DNA from: Dimorphilus gyrociliatus
Lineage: Eukaryota > Annelida > Polychaeta > Dinophilidae
Reading direction: 5' to 3'
Assembly: GCA_904063045.1 (NCBI GenBank)
Contig: CAJFCJ010000016.1
Location: forward strand, 372,001-436,000
DNA length: 64,000 nt
In this document: in pieces, positions 59,275-64,000 of the stretch
Layout of the letters: every line of letters starts with the position of its first letter
How positions within the stretch are numbered: position 1 is the first letter of the stretch
Notes under the pieces: generated by a model
What the model was told of the DNA's origin: nothing
Databases searched by the model: none
Seen by the model: the letters and a program-made list of their open reading frames with translations, nothing else
Made by a program: the position numbers and the translations under genes

Positions 59275-61599
59275 TAGCAATTAATATGTACATATACATA
59301 TTTAATTTGTTCAAACAGTTATTCGTCTACGTGTACGTTGTTAATAGATGTATTTCAATTTATTTTAATCATTCATTGCCATTATTATTCAATTTATTTA
59401 ATTTATATATTAAGAGACGATAATTAATTATAGTAGTTTTTTTTTATATAAAGATATATATATATATATATATAAATAAAAATTATATAAACATTGAAAA
59501 ACAGAGAAAAAGAGAAAAACGAAGAAAGTGAAAAAAGTTGAGGTAAATAAAGATAATTTAGCTGAAGAAAATTTGGAAAGTGAGAAAAATAAAGATGAAT
59601 TATGAGATAGAAAAGACTTAATTATCAACCTTGCTGTGATGTGCGTTGTTTTTTCTTTCTTTTTTTTTTTTTGAATATCTGTTTTATTGTTTTTTTGTCT
59701 TGTCTTTATTCTCATTATTATTATTATCCTTTGTTTCTCTTCTTCTGGCACTCTATTTTTTTTTTGACAGTCACTATACTGCTTGCTCCAATCCTCCACC
59801 CTGTCAAATAATTCTATACATATATATATATTTAAACAATCATATTCATCTCTTTCTCTCTTTCTCTCTCTCTCTCTCTTGCCATCAATTTGCAATTTTC
59901 TTGTCTTAAGTTATTAAATAATTATTACAATTATTTTTTTTTTCAATAAGAATTTCATTTGCAATCTAAGCTTCATTTGTTTCTATTATGTTATTATTAC
60001 TATATTTTGGGTTGAATTATATAGATGGCACCACTATCTTAATTTTGAATTTGTCCTTTTTTTTTTCCTTCTGGCTATCCAGAGATATTGAGGCCATCAA
60101 ATAAAAGTCGGAAAATGTTTGTTTGTTAGTTTACTTTACAAAAGTAATGAAATCGGAAATGGAAAAAAGAGTTTGTCAGTTGGATAATGATTTGTATAAA
60201 GAATTTAATGGCATGATAAGACGTGCTAAGTAAAGCAATTCCCGTCTCGAATGGCGAATTATTGACAAAGATTATCGATAGAGATTCTATACTGTAAAAC
60301 TAGCTAACAAATCCAAAAATGACGTCAGAAATGGCCAAAAAACATACGCTCGATTTATTTAAATTACAAAATAATTGGATGCTATGGCAACGTTTTATCA
60401 AAGAAAATCAGTTTTGGCCTTATTAGGATTACGCATAAGGTCGAATCCACAAGCTTTTTTTATAGTTTCTTTGTCTATAGATCCAGTATATCCTATTCCT
60501 CGGAGGGTTCCTGAGGCTAAAAAGAAGAAAATTATAATCCTCTTCCCTTGCCTCATCCTCTTCTTCTTTTCTCTATCTATAAATGTATATATATATATAG
60601 ATACGTTATATACAACAATAGATAATCTATTATTTCAAAAAAAACCGAATAAACTATTATACATGTTTTTATAAGATTGTATTGTATATATCTGAATAAA
60701 AACTATAAGCTTTACCAATGAAGAGAATGTACCAAAATAATTGTCTTATTCACCTTGCACTTGTCATTTGTGTCTGAAACAAAATAATGTTTTTGAAAAA
60801 TCATCAGATATTTTCTTGTTGAGGAGTAAATGAGAAGCTTTTCTTTTAGTAACAAATTAATTCCATCTTAATATTAATTGATCTCTTTATTAAAAATTAT
60901 TATCTTTGTTCTCTTACACCAAGATTCCTTTCACTTTTTACCAAGAAAGATAACAAAGAATTATATATATATATATTTTAAGAAAAATAATTGACAATAT
61001 AATTAATCACTTAAGTTTTGTGACATCTTAATTAGGTAGGAAACATATGTAGTTATGGTAACCTTTGATGTTCACGTTTCTTTCATGGTCTAGTTATAAG
61101 GGAAAATTGAAAGAGAGGATGTAGAAGGTAACGAAAAAGGAAGGAATACGACAAATAGAAAGACTTATAGAACCTTTAATATAGGGAGAAACATTATAAA
61201 GGTAAGTTTTGTAGGAGAAAACTGGTGAAAAGAAAGTAAAAGGTGAGCAAAGAGGGTGTAAAATCGACAAGTTAAGATTGTTTTCCTCCCTTTTTTAGAG
61301 GGGAGCTGTTAATCGTTTCGAGATCAAAGAAGACAACTATCCAATTTATCAAGTTGAAAGAGACAGAGAAGAAGAGATCTTGTGATTATTTCGTAAAGAT
61401 ACAATTTTATTAAGATAGAGTAAATATTTAATAATTTCTTCTTAGTCAATTTGGATTAAATGTTTTCTTTATTTTGAATACAAAATTATCTTCTTTTTTT
61501 ATAAAAAAAAATAACTGGAAAAGAACGCTTGTAGTCCGCTAAGTGAAGCGTCACGTGACTTTGACGCCGCACCGCTAACTATCGTCAGACTTTAGGAAT
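59275..61599. other. Intergenic region CRELD-GPCR
   Basis: About 2.3 kb, AT-rich, with (AT)n at 59454-59473 and 60963-60976, poly-T runs, CT repeats at 59850-59880 and AGATGGCACCACTATCT at about 60023. An open stretch at 60375-60674 has a protein-like beginning but runs into low-complexity sequence and lacks support. No gene is called. CACGTGAC occurs at 61552, shortly before the GPCR start. Confidence 0.5.
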
Positions 61600-63575
61600 A
61601 TGCCGCATATACAACGACCGTCGTCCGTAGACGATCGTAGCGTTGCAATTGCAACATTTACGATCGAAGCGTCGCTAGTTCTTCTAAATATTCTTCCGTT
61701 ATTGACTGTATTAGTAGTAAAGAAGGAGAGGAGGTCAACCGACGAACTAATAGCTGCATTGAGCGTTAACGATATTCTTGGTGTTTTATTGCCTTTACCA
61801 GCCCGACTCACATCGTTTATCAGGAAGGAATGGAAGGGAGGAAGAATTGCTTGTCAACTTTATCAACTAACCGTCCATTGGACGCAATTAAACGGCATGT
61901 GCCTATTGACTTTAATTTGCATAGATCGTTTCTTATCCGTTCGATATTCGATTGAGCGAAAAACGCCCTATTCGAATGGAAAAATACGCATAATTGCCAT
62001 ACTCATTTCGTTTACAACTCTGTTTGTGTCCTGCTTACCATTGATGGGCTTAGCTCCAATAGCTTTTAAATCAAAACTATGCAGATCGTGGTTGATTGCC
62101 GAAGCATCCGACAACGTTCAAAGAGTATTTTACGCCGTATTCATAGCGGTAGCATCTTCTAATCTCCTAGTGGCTTTTGCCTGCAATGCAAAAACAGTGA
62201 AAGACGTTTACAGTATGAAAGATTCTCTCACAGATCAGAGACAGGTAGCAGAATTTTCACTACTGATAGCAGTGGTTACAATAGTTTTTTATCTGGCCTG
62301 GTTCCCTGTCTTGGTAAGTCCCATTTCTTTCTGTCCCCCTTTTTTTTCGTTGAAAGAAAATCAATAGCGGCGTTCATGAATAGAACTTTATTATGCTGGA
62401 ATCCTTCACACTGCAATTTTTACAGAGCACGAACAGCAAAAATATATTAGTTCTGGAATAAAGGAAAAACTATAATAGCAAAGTGTGTTTTTTAGGAAAA
62501 TAAAGCATATCCGCATTACGTCAGATAATCCAAAATCAGATAAGGTTTCTTTTTACTATCGATCAAGAAAAGCAAGAGATGCGCTTTGACAGTTTATTAT
62601 ATTATACTGCAATACGAAATTCTCCCAAGTAATATAATTTCCTCCTTTTCTTTCTCATCCTTTTATTTCTTTTCCCTATCTCTTCTTCTCCTCTTCAAAC
62701 TAAAAGGGTAAAGAGAGAGAGAGAGGAGAATAAAAGAGAAAAGTGAGGCTGAGAGGGAAAAATTACCTTAAATTATCCTGCCTACTGCAGAAAAATGGAT
62801 AAAAACAAACTTTTTTCTCTTCTAACGTAATAGAAGCTGGCGAACCGTGAAGGCGCACAGAACGAATATTGCAGTACTTCCCTATCAACTTCTGTTAAAC
62901 TGCGCGGAAAAATAAAAAGGAAATGTTTACAATGCGTGACTGGAATATAATTCAGCCTAAAAAGTCAAAGACTACTGCAAAAAATTGCAGATATGTAGCT
63001 TTTAATAAAAATTGATGATTAAAATTGGCGGATCTTAATTCCGTCATGCTTATGTAAATAGCGATTTATTGCAGTTGCACCCTTTTAGTTGAAATCCTCG
63101 ACTAAATAAACTATGTAATTAGCCTAAAGGATGGTTAATTAACTTTCTCTTTTCTCTTTAGGGCTAATTAAATGATATTTTTTTTACCCTCCAGGTAATT
63201 ATTCCGATGTCTCAGGCTGGTTATCAAGTGGGCCGCGTAGCAATCATTTACTGCTTAATATCACCCACTCTGACTGGAATGACAAACCCTCTCTTATACG
63301 CAATTTGCAGTAGTACATATCGTAAATGTTATACTGCTATTTTGGGGAAAATTTGCAAGCTTATTACAGGCTGTACGCCTAAATCATGTAGGACTGAAGA
63401 AGAATTGACTGCAACAACTGCATCGACTACAGCAAATAGCGTTACAGCTTTACTAGAGAGTCGGACAGCAAACGACTGTCTCCTGGAAGGTCGTCTAGGG
63501 ATTGCAGCGCAATATAATATTTTGAAGGGTTCGAAATTGAGTTTGCTCAGTTCAGAAGAAGATGAAAGGATGTGA
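61600..63575 (+). CDS. Class A GPCR, prostanoid-receptor-like
   Basis: Rhodopsin-family seven-TM receptor. Exons 61600-62313 and 63195-63575 join in phase 0 to 364 aa. TM1 is LLNILPLLTVLVV with the conserved Asn. TM2 is LIAALSVNDILGVLLP (LxxxD type). TM3 begins at the disulphide Cys (ACQLYQLTVHW) and ends CIDRFLSV, a DRF variant of DRY. TM4 and ECL2 show CLPLMGLAPIAF then CRSW. TM6 is FYLAWFPVLVIIP, and TM7 ends TNPLLYAI (NPxxY). The EWKGG segment before TM3, the LPLMGL...C..W pattern and the overall shape recall prostanoid (EP-like) receptors. However, the family's DPW in TM7 is replaced by a regular NPLLY, so the ligand is unknown. The Ser/Thr-rich tail (ELTATTASTTANS) could carry phosphorylation sites. 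The 0.88-kb intron falls at the TM6 end. Confidence 0.85.
62314..63194 (+). other. GPCR intron (0.88 kb)
   Basis: Separates TM6 from TM7 and the tail. Holds CT-rich and GA-rich blocks (62640-62760). No further exon was recognised. Confidence 0.7.
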
Positions 63576-64000
63576 AAGAGAAGTAACGAAGAAGAAGAAG
63601 AAGAAGAAGACGAAGAAGAAGTGGGCACAATGATGATAAGGAGGAGGAGGGGGAGGAGGAGAAACGGCAGCAGGTGAGGGTGAAAAGAGGAAAGGGAAAG
63701 CATATAACACAACGAAAAAGTTCTATTGAGGGAAAAAAAACGAAAACAATGAAATTATAGCAGGAAAAAAACAGAATTGGATGAAGAAAATTGATTTTTT
63801 TTTCACTATCCGCCCACTTCTACCGTCATCCAGTCTATGTCTTTTTTCTCACCCTTCTCGCGTACAAAACAACTCCGCCTCAAGTCTCGAAAAGCTTGGT
63901 TAAACCAAAGAAGAATACGAAATTGAGGGACGTTAATTGAGAGAAATGCCGAACCGTAAATGATTTCTATCGAATTTCTACTAATCATTAGAATATATCT
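63576..64000. repeat. Purine-rich (GAA)n/(GGA)n region after the GPCR stop
   Basis: From about 63585 to 63720 nearly all purine, with (GAA)n then (GGA)n, in the presumed 3' UTR. A strong donor-like CAGCAG|GTGAGG lies near 63670. The remaining 300 bp show no gene. Confidence 0.7.

Noticed and set aside
60375-60674. Open frame starting MDAMATFYQ
   Set aside because: The beginning looks protein-like, but it runs into poly-Lys/poly-hydrophobic low complexity, has no splice context and matches no family I know.
1-64000. Possible CRISPR arrays, phage or bacterial operons
   Set aside because: Tandem repeats are all microsatellites without spacers; genes are intron-bearing animal genes on both strands.

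Overview
This is an animal nuclear genome fragment. It is very AT-rich, its genes carry GT-AG introns (many of only 49-80 bp), and its gene set is bilaterian: atypical PKC, SKI, RAB35, CRELD, an OATP transporter with a Kazal domain, a PRRT3/4-like membrane protein and a class A GPCR. Thirteen protein-coding genes in 64 kb, close spacing and short introns suggest a compact-genome invertebrate. A spiralian such as a small meiofaunal annelid is a reasonable guess, but that is inference and nothing here fixes the species. I saw no prokaryotic operons, rRNA, convincing tRNA, CRISPR array, complete transposon or viral gene.

Layout, left to right. A PGAM5-type phosphatase (minus) is divergent from an intronless acidic ASB-like gene (plus, 1343-3259). 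Next come an SLCO/OATP transporter (minus, 3825-6671), an unrecognised three-TM protein with an acidic tail (plus, 8233-9082) and GOLGA7 (minus, 9520-10249). The atypical PKC gene has 18 coding exons (plus, 12481-24957) and is convergent with the transcriptional co-repressor SKI (minus, 30117-39626). Secernin (minus, 44474-46208), a PRRT3/4-like 7-TM protein (plus, 49276-52022) and cytidine deaminase (plus, 52071-52641, only 48 bp downstream) follow. RAB35 (minus, 54696-56007), CRELD (plus, 56777-59274) and a prostanoid-receptor-like GPCR (plus, 61600-63575) complete the set.

The gene models were built by hand-splicing translated segments against remembered family features. Total coding lengths come out in frame: aPKC 598 aa, GOLGA7 137, RAB35 203, CDA 141, SLCO 665, SKI 482, PGAM5 about 263, CRELD 530, GPCR 364. 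These neighbours do not form one pathway. The arrangement looks like ordinary animal gene order, with divergent and convergent pairs. Non-coding DNA is dominated by (AT)n and (CT/GA)n microsatellites and purine/pyrimidine tracts.

The most interesting points are: a phase-compatible 342-nt open segment inside aPKC between the PB1 domain and the pseudosubstrate, which could add 114 residues; a run of very small exons in the aPKC hinge; a four-copy motif cluster with Sox-like and E-box cores just inside SKI intron 1; two dispersed short motifs (TATAC[A/T]GTATA and AGATGGCGC-like); a divergent SOCS-box-like segment in the intronless acidic gene; and the 48-bp PRRT-CDA junction.
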